Origin: Vandammella animalimorsus
GTDB lineage: Bacteria; Pseudomonadota; Gammaproteobacteria; Burkholderiales; Burkholderiaceae_C
Length of the DNA stretch: 64,000 bases
Assembly: GCF_002285265.1 (NCBI RefSeq)
Contig: NZ_NSJB01000013.1
Span: 1 to 64,000 of the forward strand
Direction of reading: 5' to 3'
The translations under genes were made by a program, and so were the position numbers. Position 1 is the stretch's first letter, and every line of letters starts with the position of its first letter. Shown piece after piece: positions 18,962 to 27,684 of this stretch. The notes below the pieces were generated by a model. The model had not been told where the DNA came from. It did no database searches and saw only the letters and a program-made list of their open reading frames with translations.

Positions 18962-19049
18962 TGGCGGAAGAGGTGGGATTCGAACCCACGGATGGTCGCC
19001 CATCGCCGGTTTTCAAGACCGGTGCATTCAACCGCTCTGCCACTCTTCC
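18962..19049 (-). tRNA. tRNA-Ser (UGA)
   Basis: An 88-nt minus-strand tRNA with the long variable arm of class II tRNAs. Acceptor GGAAGAG pairs with CTCTTCC, then discriminator G and CCA. The anticodon arm has the 7-base loop CTTGAAA with anticodon TGA between ACCGGT and ACCGG strands; the T loop is GTTCGAATC. A TAGAAT box on the same strand is 78 bases upstream (19127-19132), so a longer leader is possible. Confidence 0.95.
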
Positions 19050-19184
19050 AGCAAATGTTCCAAAGGCCGCAACCGCCGCTGGCGGCGGGCTGCTGCACCG
19101 GGGCGCAGTCTGCCGTGAAGCGGCGTATTCTAAGGGCGAATTGCGCCACCCCTGGGCCCCATCGGGAGCGGCATTGGCCGGTGG

Positions 19185-19190
19185 GATAAT
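19185..19190 (+). promoter_or_regulatory. -10 box directly before map
   Basis: GATAAT lies 8 bp upstream of the map start codon, with no ribosome binding site between. Transcription from it would give a nearly leaderless message. A -35 element is not obvious. Confidence 0.4.
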
Positions 19191-19198
19191 CGCGCGCC

Positions 19199-20017
19199 AT
19201 GTCCATCATCATCAAATCGGAAGCGGACTTTCCCGGTCTGCGCCAGGCCTGCCGCCTGGCCTCGGAAGTGCTCGACTTCATCACCCCCCATGTGCAGCCC
19301 GGCATCACCACGCGCGAGATCGACCGGCTGGCTGCCGAGTGCATGGCGCGCCAGGGCACGCGCTCGGCCACGCTGGGCTACCAGCCTTCGGCCGATTACC
19401 CGCCCTATCCGGGCTCGGTCTGCACCTCGCCCAACAACGTGGTCTGCCACGGCATCCCCAACGACAAGCCGCTGAAAAAGGGCGACATCCTGAACGTGGA
19501 CGTGACCGTCATCACGGCCGAGGGCTGGTATGGCGACAACAGCCGCATGTTCGAGGTCGGCGAGGTTTCGATCGCCGCGCGGCGGCTGTGCCGCCTGACC
19601 TTCGAGGCCATGTGGCTGGGCATCTTGCAGGTCAAGCCCGGCAACCGCCTGGGCGACGTGGGCCATGCAATCCAGAAGTTTGCCGAGGGGCATGGCCTGT
19701 CGGTGGTGCGCGAGTACTGCGGCCACGGCATCGGCCGCAATTTCCATGAAGACCCGCAGGTGCTGCACTATGGCCGCCCTGGCACCATGGAGCTGCTGGA
19801 GCCGGGCATGGTGTTCACCATCGAGCCCATGCTCAACCTGGGCCGGCGCGAGGTCAAAGCCTTTGGCAACGATGGCTGGACCATCGTCACCAAGGACCGC
19901 AGCCTGACGGCGCAGTGGGAGCACCAGGTGCTGGTCACGCCCACGGGCTATGAGGTGCTGACGCTGTCTGCGGGCTCGCCGCCGCCGCCAGATTTCGTCA
20001 AGGCCACCAAAACCTGA
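19199..20017 (+). CDS. map: Methionine aminopeptidase, type I
   Basis: Removes the initiator Met from nascent proteins. The 272-residue enzyme has all five dinuclear metal ligands: Asp in ILNVDVTVI, Asp in YGDNSRMF, His in CGHGIGRNFHEDP, Glu in VFTIEPMLN and Glu in AQWEHQVLV. The substrate-binding Cys/His region reads SVCTSPNNVVCHGIPND. Only the last 15 residues (PPPP-containing tail) are extra. The start at 19199 gives the usual I-K-residue opening but has no ribosome site; see the -10 box just upstream. glnD begins 14 bp after the stop. In many bacteria map is near rpsB; here it is paired with glnD. Confidence 0.97.
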   Translation: MSIIIKSEADFPGLRQACRLASEVLDFITPHVQPGITTREIDRLAAECMARQGTRSATLGYQPSADYPPYPGSVCTSPNNVVCHGIPNDKPLKKGDILNVDVTVITAEGWYGDNSRMFEVGEVSIAARRLCRLTFEAMWLGILQVKPGNRLGDVGHAIQKFAEGHGLSVVREYCGHGIGRNFHEDPQVLHYGRPGTMELLEPGMVFTIEPMLNLGRREVKAFGNDGWTIVTKDRSLTAQWEHQVLVTPTGYEVLTLSAGSPPPPDFVKATKT

Positions 20018-20030
20018 GCGCCTCTGGCCC

Positions 20031-22733
20031 ATGCCCCGCCCTGCCGCCCCAGCGCCCGCACCTGCCAAGGCATCCACCGCAGCGCCGGCCACGCCGGCCC
20101 AGCTGGCCCAGTGGCGCACGCGCCATCAGCATTGCAAGCAGGCCATCGTGGTCGAGCTGCTGCGCCCCGGCCGGCCGGCGCGGCGCATCCAGACGCTGCT
20201 GCGCCAGCTCAGCGATGCCACCGATGCGCTGCTGCTGCAACTGTGGCAGCACTGCGCGCTGCCTGCGGACTTTGCCCTGCTGGCCGTGGGCGGCTATGGG
20301 CGCCGCAGCCTGTTTCCGGGCTCGGACATCGACTTGCTGCTGCTGGCCCCCGAAGGCCTGGAGCCCGAGAGCGACGCCCGGCTGCAAAGCGCCATCGAGC
20401 AATTGGTCAGCAACTGCTGGGACGTGGGGCTGGAGATCGGCTTCAGCGTGCGCAGCGCCAGCCAGGCCATGGCCGATGCCCAGCAGGATCTGAGCCTGCA
20501 GACGGCCTTGCTCGAAGCGCGCCTGCTCGCGGGCGATGCGGCGCAGTTCGAGCAGTTTCAGCAGCGCTTTGCCCAGGGGCTGGATGCGTTGGTGTTTTTG
20601 CGCGCCAAGCTGCTGGAGATGCGCCAGCGCCACGCCCGCCATGCCAACACGCCCTACGCGCTGGAGCCCAATTGCAAGGAGTCGCCCGGCGGGCTGCGCG
20701 ATCTGCACCTCATCCTGTGGGTGGCGCGCGCCGCGGGCCTGGGCAGCAGCTGGCAGGAGCTGGCCGCCAACGGCATCGCCACGGCCATCGAGGCGCGCGC
20801 CCTGCGCGCGCGCGAGGCCGAGCTCAGCCTGATGCGCGCGCGGCTGCATGCCGTCTCGGGCCGGCACGAAGACCGGCTGCTGTTTGACCTGCAGCACCAC
20901 CTGGCCGCGCTGTTTGGCTACCGCTCCGAAAGCCGCCAGGGCCAGCGCCTGCCCATGCGCGCCAGCGAGCAGCTGATGCGCCAGTACTACTGGTGCGCCA
21001 AGGCCGTCACCCAGCTCAACCAGATCCTGCTGCTGAACATCGAGGAGCGCCTCAACCCCGGCGCGCACCAGCTGCGCCCGATCAATGCGCGCTTTTTCGA
21101 CAAGGGCGGCATGATCGAGGTGGCCAGCGACGACCTGTACGAGCGCGAGCCGCACGCCATTCTGGAAACTTTTTTGCTCTACCAGACCCAGGTCGGCCTC
21201 AAGGACCTCTCGGCGCGCACGCTGCGCGCGCTGTACAACTCGCGCCACGTGATGGATGCCGCGTTCCGGCGCGACAGCGTCAACCGCGCGCTGTTCATGC
21301 ACATCATCGAGCAGCCCGAGGGCATCACCCACGCGCTGCGGCTGATGAACCGCACCTCGGTGCTGGGGCGCTACCTGTGGGCCTTTCGCCGCATCGTCGG
21401 GCAAATGCAGCACGACCTGTTTCACGTCTACACCGTAGACCAGCACACGCTGATGGTGGTGCGCAACATGCGGCGCTTTTTCATGGCCGAGCATGCGCAC
21501 GAGTACCCGTACTGCTCCAGCCTGGCCGCCGGCTGGGACAAGCCCTGGCTGCTGTACCTGGCGGCGCTGCTGCACGACATCGGCAAGGGCCGCGGCGGCG
21601 ACCATTCGGAAATCGGCGCGCGCATCGCGCGGCGCTTTTGCCGCCAGCACGGCATTGCCCGCGCCGATGCCGACCTGATCGTTTTTCTCGTGCAGCAGCA
21701 CCTGATCATGAGCCAGGTGGCGCAAAAGCAGGATTTGAGCGATCCGGACGTGATCGCCGCCTTCGCCCAGCGCGTGGGCAACGAGCGCCGCCTGACCGCG
21801 CTGTACCTGCTGACCGTGGCCGACATCCGCGGCACCAGCCCCAAGGTCTGGAACGCCTGGAAGGGCAAGCTGCTCGAAGACCTGTACCGCGCCACCGCGC
21901 GCCTGCTGGGCGGCAACCGGCCCGACCCGCACGCCGAGACCGAGCGCCGCAAGGACGAGGCCCGCGCCCTGTTGGGCCAGGGCAGCGCCGCCGACGCGCC
22001 CACGCCAGCGCAGCTCGACGCCTTCTGGCAGCGCCTGAACTTTGGCTACTTCATCCGCCACAGCGCCGATGAGCTGGCCTGGCACGCGCGCCACCTGGCC
22101 ACCACCACCGCCAGCCCGCAAGCGGAGCAAGTGACTCAAGCGCCGCAGGTGCTGGCGCGCCAATCGGCCCTGGGCGAAGGCCTGCAGGTGACCATTCACG
22201 CGCCCGATCAAAGCGATTTGTTCGCCCGCATCGCCAGCTACTTCGATCAGGCCGAGTATGAAATCCTCGACGCGCGCATCCACACCACGCGCGATGGCTA
22301 TGCGCTGGACAGCTTCCAGATCGAGCTGGCCCAGGCGCAGGCCGAGGAGCCGGGCAGCGCCCCGGCGCACGCGCGGCATGTGGAGCGAGCCCTGGCGCAG
22401 TACCTGCAGCGCGCCGCCGCCCTGCCCCCGCCGCGTGCGCGGCGCGCCTCGCGGCGCGCGCGCCACTTCCCAGTCAACACCCGCATCCGGCTGGAGCCCG
22501 ACGACAAGGCCGAGAACTGGCTGCTGTCCATCTCCGCCGCTGACCGCCCCGGCCTGCTCTACGGCATTGCCTGGACGCTGGCGCAATGGCAACTCGACAT
22601 CCTGCTGGCCAAGATCAGCACCCTGGGCGAGCGCGCCGAGGACAGCTTCCTCATCCGCGGCCAGGCCTTGCGCGATCCACAACTGCAGCAGGAGCTGGAG
22701 CGCGCGCTGATGGCGCAATGCCAGCTCGGCTGA
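20031..22733 (+). CDS. glnD: [Protein-PII] uridylyltransferase/uridylyl-removing enzyme
   Basis: Nitrogen sensor that uridylylates PII under nitrogen limitation and removes the group when glutamine is high. The 900 residues carry an N-terminal nucleotidyltransferase domain (ALLAVGGYGRRSLFPGSDID, with the DxD metal pair), the central HD hydrolase domain (YLAALLHDIGKGRGGDHSEI), and two C-terminal ACT domains (around LQVTIHAPDQSDLFARIASY and LLSISAADRPGLLYGIAWTL) that bind glutamine. The first 25 residues are Ala/Pro-rich. It follows map closely and likely shares its transcript. No fault in the key residues is visible. Confidence 0.97.
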   Translation: MPRPAAPAPAPAKASTAAPATPAQLAQWRTRHQHCKQAIVVELLRPGRPARRIQTLLRQLSDATDALLLQLWQHCALPADFALLAVGGYGRRSLFPGSDIDLLLLAPEGLEPESDARLQSAIEQLVSNCWDVGLEIGFSVRSASQAMADAQQDLSLQTALLEARLLAGDAAQFEQFQQRFAQGLDALVFLRAKLLEMRQRHARHANTPYALEPNCKESPGGLRDLHLILWVARAAGLGSSWQELAANGIATAIEARALRAREAELSLMRARLHAVSGRHEDRLLFDLQHHLAALFGYRSESRQGQRLPMRASEQLMRQYYWCAKAVTQLNQILLLNIEERLNPGAHQLRPINARFFDKGGMIEVASDDLYEREPHAILETFLLYQTQVGLKDLSARTLRALYNSRHVMDAAFRRDSVNRALFMHIIEQPEGITHALRLMNRTSVLGRYLWAFRRIVGQMQHDLFHVYTVDQHTLMVVRNMRRFFMAEHAHEYPYCSSLAAGWDKPWLLYLAALLHDIGKGRGGDHSEIGARIARRFCRQHGIARADADLIVFLVQQHLIMSQVAQKQDLSDPDVIAAFAQRVGNERRLTALYLLTVADIRGTSPKVWNAWKGKLLEDLYRATARLLGGNRPDPHAETERRKDEARALLGQGSAADAPTPAQLDAFWQRLNFGYFIRHSADELAWHARHLATTTASPQAEQVTQAPQVLARQSALGEGLQVTIHAPDQSDLFARIASYFDQAEYEILDARIHTTRDGYALDSFQIELAQAQAEEPGSAPAHARHVERALAQYLQRAAALPPPRARRASRRARHFPVNTRIRLEPDDKAENWLLSISAADRPGLLYGIAWTLAQWQLDILLAKISTLGERAEDSFLIRGQALRDPQLQQELERALMAQCQLG

Positions 22734-22780
22734 GCACGGCCGCCTTTGCGCTGCGCCCCTGACAGGCCGCGCAGCGGCCA

Positions 22781-23371
22781 TCAGCGCAGCAGCAACTGCA
22801 CGAACACCTGCGCCTGCGCCTGCAGTTGCGCGCGCTCGCGCTGGATGCGCTCCATCACCGCCAGCCCGCGGGTGAAGGTCAGCACGGCCTGGGCCGTGGC
22901 CTGCGGCGGCAGGCGCAACTGCCCACGCAGCTCCGGGCTGTCCAGCCGCTGGGCCAGCAGCTGCTGCAGGCCCAGCAGGAACTGCTGCAGGCGCTGGCGG
23001 ATCGGGCCGTCGGCCGCCTGCAGCTCCATGGCCGTGCGCGTGGTCAGGCAGCCATGCGCCGGCCGGCCGCACATGTTGGACAGCGCCACGTCAAAAAAGC
23101 CCTGCAGCACCGCCGCGGCACTGCCCGCGTCATCGGCAGCGCCTGCGCGCCAGGCCGTGTGCAGCTTGCGCTCGAAACGCTGCGCATACAGATCGAAGGC
23201 GCGCAAGAACAGCGCCTGCTTGCTGCCAAAGGCGTGGTAGAGCGAGCCGCGCTGCACCTGGCTGGCCTGCGCCAAGTCCTGCATCGAGCTGGCCTGCCAG
23301 CCCTTGGCGCGAAACACCTCCAGCATCCGGGGCACGATGGCCGCCTCGTCAAACTGTCGTACGCCGCTCAA
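22781..23371 (-). CDS. TetR/AcrR-family transcriptional regulator
   Basis: A 196-residue repressor if started at the TTG at 23371, which has AAAGGGA 6 bases upstream. The helix-turn-helix is MQDLAQASQVQRGSLYHAFG within the first 60 residues, and the rest is the ligand-binding helical domain; CGRPAHGCLTT is the AcrR-like segment just after the first ligand-domain helices. A GTG at 23392 is an alternative start, but it would fall within the palindromes regarded here as operators. Divergent from an EamA exporter gene across about 130 bp. Control of that exporter and of itself is inferred from this arrangement. Confidence 0.88.
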   Translation of the reverse strand: MSGVRQFDEAAIVPRMLEVFRAKGWQASSMQDLAQASQVQRGSLYHAFGSKQALFLRAFDLYAQRFERKLHTAWRAGAADDAGSAAAVLQGFFDVALSNMCGRPAHGCLTTRTAMELQAADGPIRQRLQQFLLGLQQLLAQRLDSPELRGQLRLPPQATAQAVLTFTRGLAVMERIQRERAQLQAQAQVFVQLLLR

Positions 23372-23385
23372 GCGATTTCCCTTTC

Positions 23386-23419
23386 TTGACACACCCGTCA
23401 AAATTGACAACACTGTCAA
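23386..23419. promoter_or_regulatory. Twin palindromic operator candidate for the TetR regulator
   Basis: Two sites with the same half-sites follow each other: TTGACACACCCGTCAA (23386-23401) and TTGACAACACTGTCAA (23404-23419). Both are inverted repeats of TTGAC/GTCAA, starting 18 bp apart, which suits two TetR dimers on one DNA segment. They lie in the divergent gap between the TetR gene and the exporter. Confidence 0.6.
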
Positions 23420-23501
23420 ACATCAAAGCCAGCCCGGCTGCGCAAGGCGCGGCCGGGCCCATCGTATCAAGACAAGGCCGCAGCGGCGGCGAAAGGCCCT
23501 G

Positions 23502-24563
23502 ATGATGCAAACCAAGCAATGCGCTGCACGAGCCCGGCAGCCAGCAGGCGCCGCAGGCGCTGCGGGCCAGGCCGACATGCCGGGCACAGGCCACAGCCCT
23601 GGTGGAGATGGGCCACACGGCAAGTCGCCCGGGGCCGCCGCTGCGCACGCCTCTGCCATGCCTGCCGAGCAGCCCGGGCGCTTCTGGCTGGGCGTGGCCT
23701 GCGGCGTGGGCTCGGCGCTGATCTGGGGCGCCTTCCCGGTGATGACGCGCCTGGGCGTGGCCTATTCGCCGCTGGATGCGCTGGACATCGTGTTCATCCG
23801 CTACTTCTTCTCCGGCCTGTTGCTGGCGCCCTTTTTGCTGCGCAAGGGCCTGGGCGGCATCCCCTGGTGGGGCCTGGCGCTGATGGTGCTGGGCATTGGC
23901 GCGCCCTACATGCTGGTGGTGGCGCAGGGGCTGCGCCAGGCGCCGGTGGAGCAGTTCGCCTCCATCGTGCCGGCCAGCATGATCGTGTTCTCGCTGGCCA
24001 TTTCCATGATGCTGCTGCGCACCCGGCTGCGCCGCAGCGAATGGCTGGGCATTGCGCTGATCGTCATCGGCATGGCGGCCGTGGCGCTGCACAGCATGCG
24101 CACGGCAGGCCTGGGCGCGGCGCAGGCCTATGGCCTGTTCCTGCTGGGTGGCTTGCTGTGGGCCGTGTACACCGTCACCGCCAAGGCGCTGTGCCGCTCG
24201 GCCTTTCACGCCACGGCCATCGTCTCGGTGCTGTCCATGTTGGTGTTTGCGCCGCTGTACCTGCACGCCAAGGGCCTGGCCCTGCTGGCGCAGCCGTGGC
24301 AATTGCTGCTGCCGCACATCGTCTATCAGGGCTTGTTCGTCTCCATCCTGGCCCTGTACCTGTACAGCCAGGCGGTGCTGCTGCTGGGCCCGGCCGTGGG
24401 CAGCCTGTTTGCCGCACTGGTGCCGGGCCTGGCCACGGTGATTGCCGCGCTGTTCCTGCATGAGCAACCGGCGCCGGCCACCATCGCCGGCCTGCTGCTG
24501 GTGACGCTGGGCATGGGCGTGGCCTTGTTCAGGGCGCGGCCAGCGCCGCCGCCGGCGCGCTGA
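23502..24563 (+). CDS. EamA/DMT-family transporter
   Basis: 353 residues. The first 60 are a hydrophilic Ala/Gly/Pro/His-rich tail, then ten predicted membrane segments beginning FWLGVACGVGSALIWGAFPV. The typical DMT ends of each half are visible (RTRLRRSEWLGIALIVIG and LFLHEQPAPATIAGLLLVTL). The start at 23502 has GAAAGG 7 bases upstream; a second ATG follows directly. Divergent from a TetR gene with twin palindromes between, so it is probably an inducible exporter of a metabolite or toxic compound. The long N-terminal tail is unusual for the family, but its codons look normal for the genome. Confidence 0.87.
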   Translation: MMQTKQCAARARQPAGAAGAAGQADMPGTGHSPGGDGPHGKSPGAAAAHASAMPAEQPGRFWLGVACGVGSALIWGAFPVMTRLGVAYSPLDALDIVFIRYFFSGLLLAPFLLRKGLGGIPWWGLALMVLGIGAPYMLVVAQGLRQAPVEQFASIVPASMIVFSLAISMMLLRTRLRRSEWLGIALIVIGMAAVALHSMRTAGLGAAQAYGLFLLGGLLWAVYTVTAKALCRSAFHATAIVSVLSMLVFAPLYLHAKGLALLAQPWQLLLPHIVYQGLFVSILALYLYSQAVLLLGPAVGSLFAALVPGLATVIAALFLHEQPAPATIAGLLLVTLGMGVALFRARPAPPPAR

Positions 24564-24573
24564 TTGTGGCGCC

Positions 24574-25668
24574 TCATTGCAGCCGCGCTGCGGCGGTGCG
24601 CTCTTGCTGCTCGAACACCTGCACGTCGTCGGCCAGCAAGATGGCCAGCGGCCGCGTGCCGGGGAATGCGGCCAGGATGATGGCCAGCATGGCCGTCAAG
24701 GGGATGGCCAGGATGGCGCCGGCAATGCCCCACAGGCTGGACCACAGCGACAGGGCCACCAGCACGACCACCGGCGAGAGGTTGACCTGGCGGCCGATGG
24801 TGCGCGGCTCCAGCACGTTGCCCACGTACAGCTGCGCCGCCGTCAGCAAGGCGGCCACGGTCAGCGTGGTCTGCAGCGAGCCAAATTGCGCCAGCGTCAG
24901 CAGCACCGGAAAGCACACGCCCAGGAACGAGCCGACATAGGGGATGTAGTTCAGCAAGGCAATGATCAGCGCCCAGAACAGCGCAAAGTCCACGCCGAAC
25001 CACCACATCACGGCAAAGGACAGGCCGCCGAGCACGACGTTGATCAGCGTCTTGGTGGCCAGGTAGTCGCCAATGCGGCTGTTGACCTCGCGGATGATTT
25101 GCTGCGTTTGCTGCGCGCCCGCGCCGGACATGGCCACGGCCAGCTTGTGCGCAAAGCGGCCGCGCTCGCCCAGCAAAAAAGCCATGTAGATGATCACCAG
25201 CAGGCTCAGGCTGAGCAGGGCCCCCACCGAGCCCAGGGCGCGGCCCAGCAGGGCCTGCAGGTTGAGCTTGTCCACCGTGGCGCTGCGGATGCTGCGCCAG
25301 CTGGCCTCCTGGTCGAGCTCCAGCGCCGTGGTGATGCGCGTGAAGATTTGCTCCAGATTGGCCTGGTAGCGCGGCGCGGCGGCCAGCACGCTCTCGGCCG
25401 TGCCCACGATGATGTTGATCAGGGTCACGACCAGCGTCACAAAGCCCAGCAGCACCAGCGTGCGCCGCGCCCAGGCGGGCCAGCGCCGCAGCCCGGGCAG
25501 GCGCCCCAGCCAATCGGCCGCCGTCACCAGGATGTAGACGGCGATCAGGGCCACCAGAATCGGCGTCAGCACGCCCTGGCCCAGATGCAGCAGCCAGCCA
25601 ATCATGATGGTCAGCAAGAGCGCATGAACCAAGGTTTGCAAGGGGCGCGCAGGCGCGGAAGAAGTCAT
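24574..25668 (-). CDS. AI-2E family transporter (first of two)
   Basis: 364-residue inner-membrane protein of the PerM/TqsA family. Membrane segments are paired at the N-terminus (LVHALLLTIMIGWLLHLGQG, LTPILVALIAVYILV) and in the C-terminal half, which has the family motif ALLNYIPYVGSFLGV and NVLEPRTIGRQVNLSP. A soluble, partly helical region lies between. The ATG at 25668 is preferred over a GTG at 25680. Some relatives export autoinducer-2 or exchange ions; the cargo here is unknown. It is convergent with the preceding exporter gene and followed across a 250-bp gap by the divergent HdeD-like gene. Confidence 0.88.
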   Translation of the reverse strand: MTSSAPARPLQTLVHALLLTIMIGWLLHLGQGVLTPILVALIAVYILVTAADWLGRLPGLRRWPAWARRTLVLLGFVTLVVTLINIIVGTAESVLAAAPRYQANLEQIFTRITTALELDQEASWRSIRSATVDKLNLQALLGRALGSVGALLSLSLLVIIYMAFLLGERGRFAHKLAVAMSGAGAQQTQQIIREVNSRIGDYLATKTLINVVLGGLSFAVMWWFGVDFALFWALIIALLNYIPYVGSFLGVCFPVLLTLAQFGSLQTTLTVAALLTAAQLYVGNVLEPRTIGRQVNLSPVVVLVALSLWSSLWGIAGAILAIPLTAMLAIILAAFPGTRPLAILLADDVQVFEQQERTAAARLQ

Positions 25669-25919
25669 GGTGCATCCCACAGTGGTCGATCATTCCTAAC
25701 GCTGGCGCAGCATACGCGGTTTTGCGCGCCGGCCGCACGATGGCAAGCAGCCGGCGCGCAGCCAGCACGCGACAGGGCCGGCGCGGGTTTTGCCGCAGAA
25801 TGCGGGCCTGCCCCGCAGGCGTTGTGCGGCCTTTGCTGCAGCCCGTGCCCAGCGCCTCCAGAGCATGTGATGGGATGGCGCGCTTGGGGCCATCCATTGA
25901 TTTCAAGAGGAGAAGACAG

Positions 25920-26450
25920 ATGACGTCCGCATGGTGGTTTTGGCTGTTTGCCGGTCTGGTGTCGCTGCTGGGCGGCGTGCTGGCCTTGTTCAACCCGTTT
26001 GCCGCCACCTTGACGGCCGAGCTGCTGGTGGGCTGGACCTTCGTGGCCGTGGGGGCCGTGGCCCTGCTCTCGGCGCTGCGCGAGCGCGGCAAGGGCGGCC
26101 GCCTGATGAGCGTGCTGCTCGGGCTGGTGGCCTTGATCATGGGCATCGAGCTGCTGGCCAAGCCACTGAGCGGCATCGTCTCGCTGACCGTGGTGGTGGG
26201 CGTCATCCTGATCGTCAGCGGCGTGCTGCGCATCGCTTTCGCGCTGCGCCAGCCCAGCAGCCCGGCGCGCTGGGCGCTGCTGCTGTCGGGCCTGCTGTCG
26301 CTGGTGCTGGCCGGCATGATCTTCAGCGGCTTTCCCCAATCGGCCGCCGTTGTGCTGGGCCTGTTCCTGGCCATCGAGCTGATCGCCAATGGCGTGGCGC
26401 TGATCATGCTGGCGCTGATGCGCAAGGCCTTGCTGGCGCGGCTGCGCTGA
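25920..26450 (+). CDS. HdeD-like DUF308 membrane protein
   Basis: A 176-residue protein with six hydrophobic segments in three pairs, starting WWFWLFAGLVSLLGGVLALF and ending ELIANGVALIMLALMRKALL. This size and pattern match the HdeD/DUF308 family, known from acid resistance in E. coli, but the biochemical role is not established. GAGGAG lies 8 bases before the start. It is surrounded by minus-strand permease genes and is likely monocistronic. Confidence 0.82.
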   Translation: MTSAWWFWLFAGLVSLLGGVLALFNPFAATLTAELLVGWTFVAVGAVALLSALRERGKGGRLMSVLLGLVALIMGIELLAKPLSGIVSLTVVVGVILIVSGVLRIAFALRQPSSPARWALLLSGLLSLVLAGMIFSGFPQSAAVVLGLFLAIELIANGVALIMLALMRKALLARLR

Positions 26451-26542
26451 AAGCGCCTGCGCAAGACCTTGGCGCGGCCGGCAACGCCTTGAACAGGCGC
26501 TGAGGGCTTGCGTTGCGCCTGGGCAAAGGGCGCGCAAGTTGT

Positions 26543-27652
26543 TTACACCAATCGCGCCGCTTCGAGCTCTTTCTTCAGGTAGGCATAGAACAGCGGCGCG
26601 GCCACCAGGCCAGCCGGGCCGAACAAGGCCTCGCTGAGGAACATCACGGCCAGCAGCTCCCACACGGCGATGTGCGTCTTCTGCCCGACCACCTTGGCGT
26701 TGATGAAGTACTCGGCCTTGTGGATCAGCACCAGAAAGGCCAGACAGGCCAGGGCCGTCATTGGCGAGACCGACAGCCCCACCAGCGTGATGACGACGTT
26801 GCACAGCAGGTTGCCGACGATGGGCACCAGCCCGGCCACGAAGGTCAGCGTGATCAGCGCCGGGGTGTAGCGCAGCTCCATGCCAAACAGCGGCAGGATC
26901 ACCAGCAAAAACAGCGCCGTGAGCACGGTGTTGAAGCTGGCGATCCAGAACTGGGCCGTGACGATTTGCCGGAATGCCTCGCCAAAGCGCGCCACGCGCA
27001 GCTTCAGAGCGTCGGTCAGCGGCGCGTGCCAGCTGGTGTGCACCCGCACGGCGGCCAGCGCGCCGATGAGCAGGCCCACGTAGGCGTACAAAAAGCCCAG
27101 CAGCCACACCCGCCCTGCATTGGCCATGGCCGCCGCCTTGGACCAGAGGTAAAAGGCCACCGTGCGCTGAAAGTCCTCGGCCTCGGCCGGCAGCATGCTG
27201 GCGATGTCCTCGGGCAAATTGCTGCGGAACTCCAGCACCACGCGCGCCACGTAGTCGGTCAGCTCGGTGAATTGGTGCGGCGCAGTCAGCAGCACGCCCC
27301 GGTAGCGGCTGAGCGTGAGGAACAGCACCAGCAGCGGGCCGATGATGACCAGCGTGCAGGCCAGGCTGGACATCCAGCGCAGCACGCTGGCCGGCGGATG
27401 CCGCCAGCGCAGGCGCACCAGGCGCACCAGCAAGGTGTTGAGCCAGCGCGTGAGCAAGAACCCTAGGCAGGCGGCCAGCAGCCCGGGCAAGACCCCCACG
27501 ACCATGACCAGCAACAGGCCCGCGGCCATGAGCGCGTAGCTGGCCGCGCGGATCGGCATGGCCACGTGGCTGTCCAGCCCGGCGCTGGCCACCGGCGGCG
27601 CGCCGTGAATGGCCGGCTGCGCCGCCGCAGGCACGGGTGCGGGCGCGGGCAT
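26543..27652 (-). CDS. AI-2E family transporter (second of two)
   Basis: 369 residues from the ATG at 27652. The first 30 residues are Ala/Pro-rich, then paired segments SYALMAAGLLLVMVVGVLPG and LLAACLGFLLTRWLNTLLVR. The C-terminal half holds ALITLTFVAGLVPIVGNLL, AEYFINAKVVGQKTHIAVWE and LFGPAGLVAAPLFYAYLKKE, typical of the family. A start at 27559 (MPIRAASYAL) is an alternative. It lies 32 bp after purM on the same strand, an arrangement also common in related betaproteobacteria. The two AI-2E-type proteins in this window are only distantly alike. Confidence 0.88.
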   Translation of the reverse strand: MPAPAPVPAAAQPAIHGAPPVASAGLDSHVAMPIRAASYALMAAGLLLVMVVGVLPGLLAACLGFLLTRWLNTLLVRLVRLRWRHPPASVLRWMSSLACTLVIIGPLLVLFLTLSRYRGVLLTAPHQFTELTDYVARVVLEFRSNLPEDIASMLPAEAEDFQRTVAFYLWSKAAAMANAGRVWLLGFLYAYVGLLIGALAAVRVHTSWHAPLTDALKLRVARFGEAFRQIVTAQFWIASFNTVLTALFLLVILPLFGMELRYTPALITLTFVAGLVPIVGNLLCNVVITLVGLSVSPMTALACLAFLVLIHKAEYFINAKVVGQKTHIAVWELLAVMFLSEALFGPAGLVAAPLFYAYLKKELEAARLV

Positions 27653-27684
27653 CGAGGAAGGGGCGCTGGGCGGCTGCACGTTCT

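Noticed and set aside
19998-23072. A 1024-codon minus-strand frame opposite glnD
   Set aside because: It covers glnD and part of the TetR gene with no family motifs; composition is that of a shadow frame.
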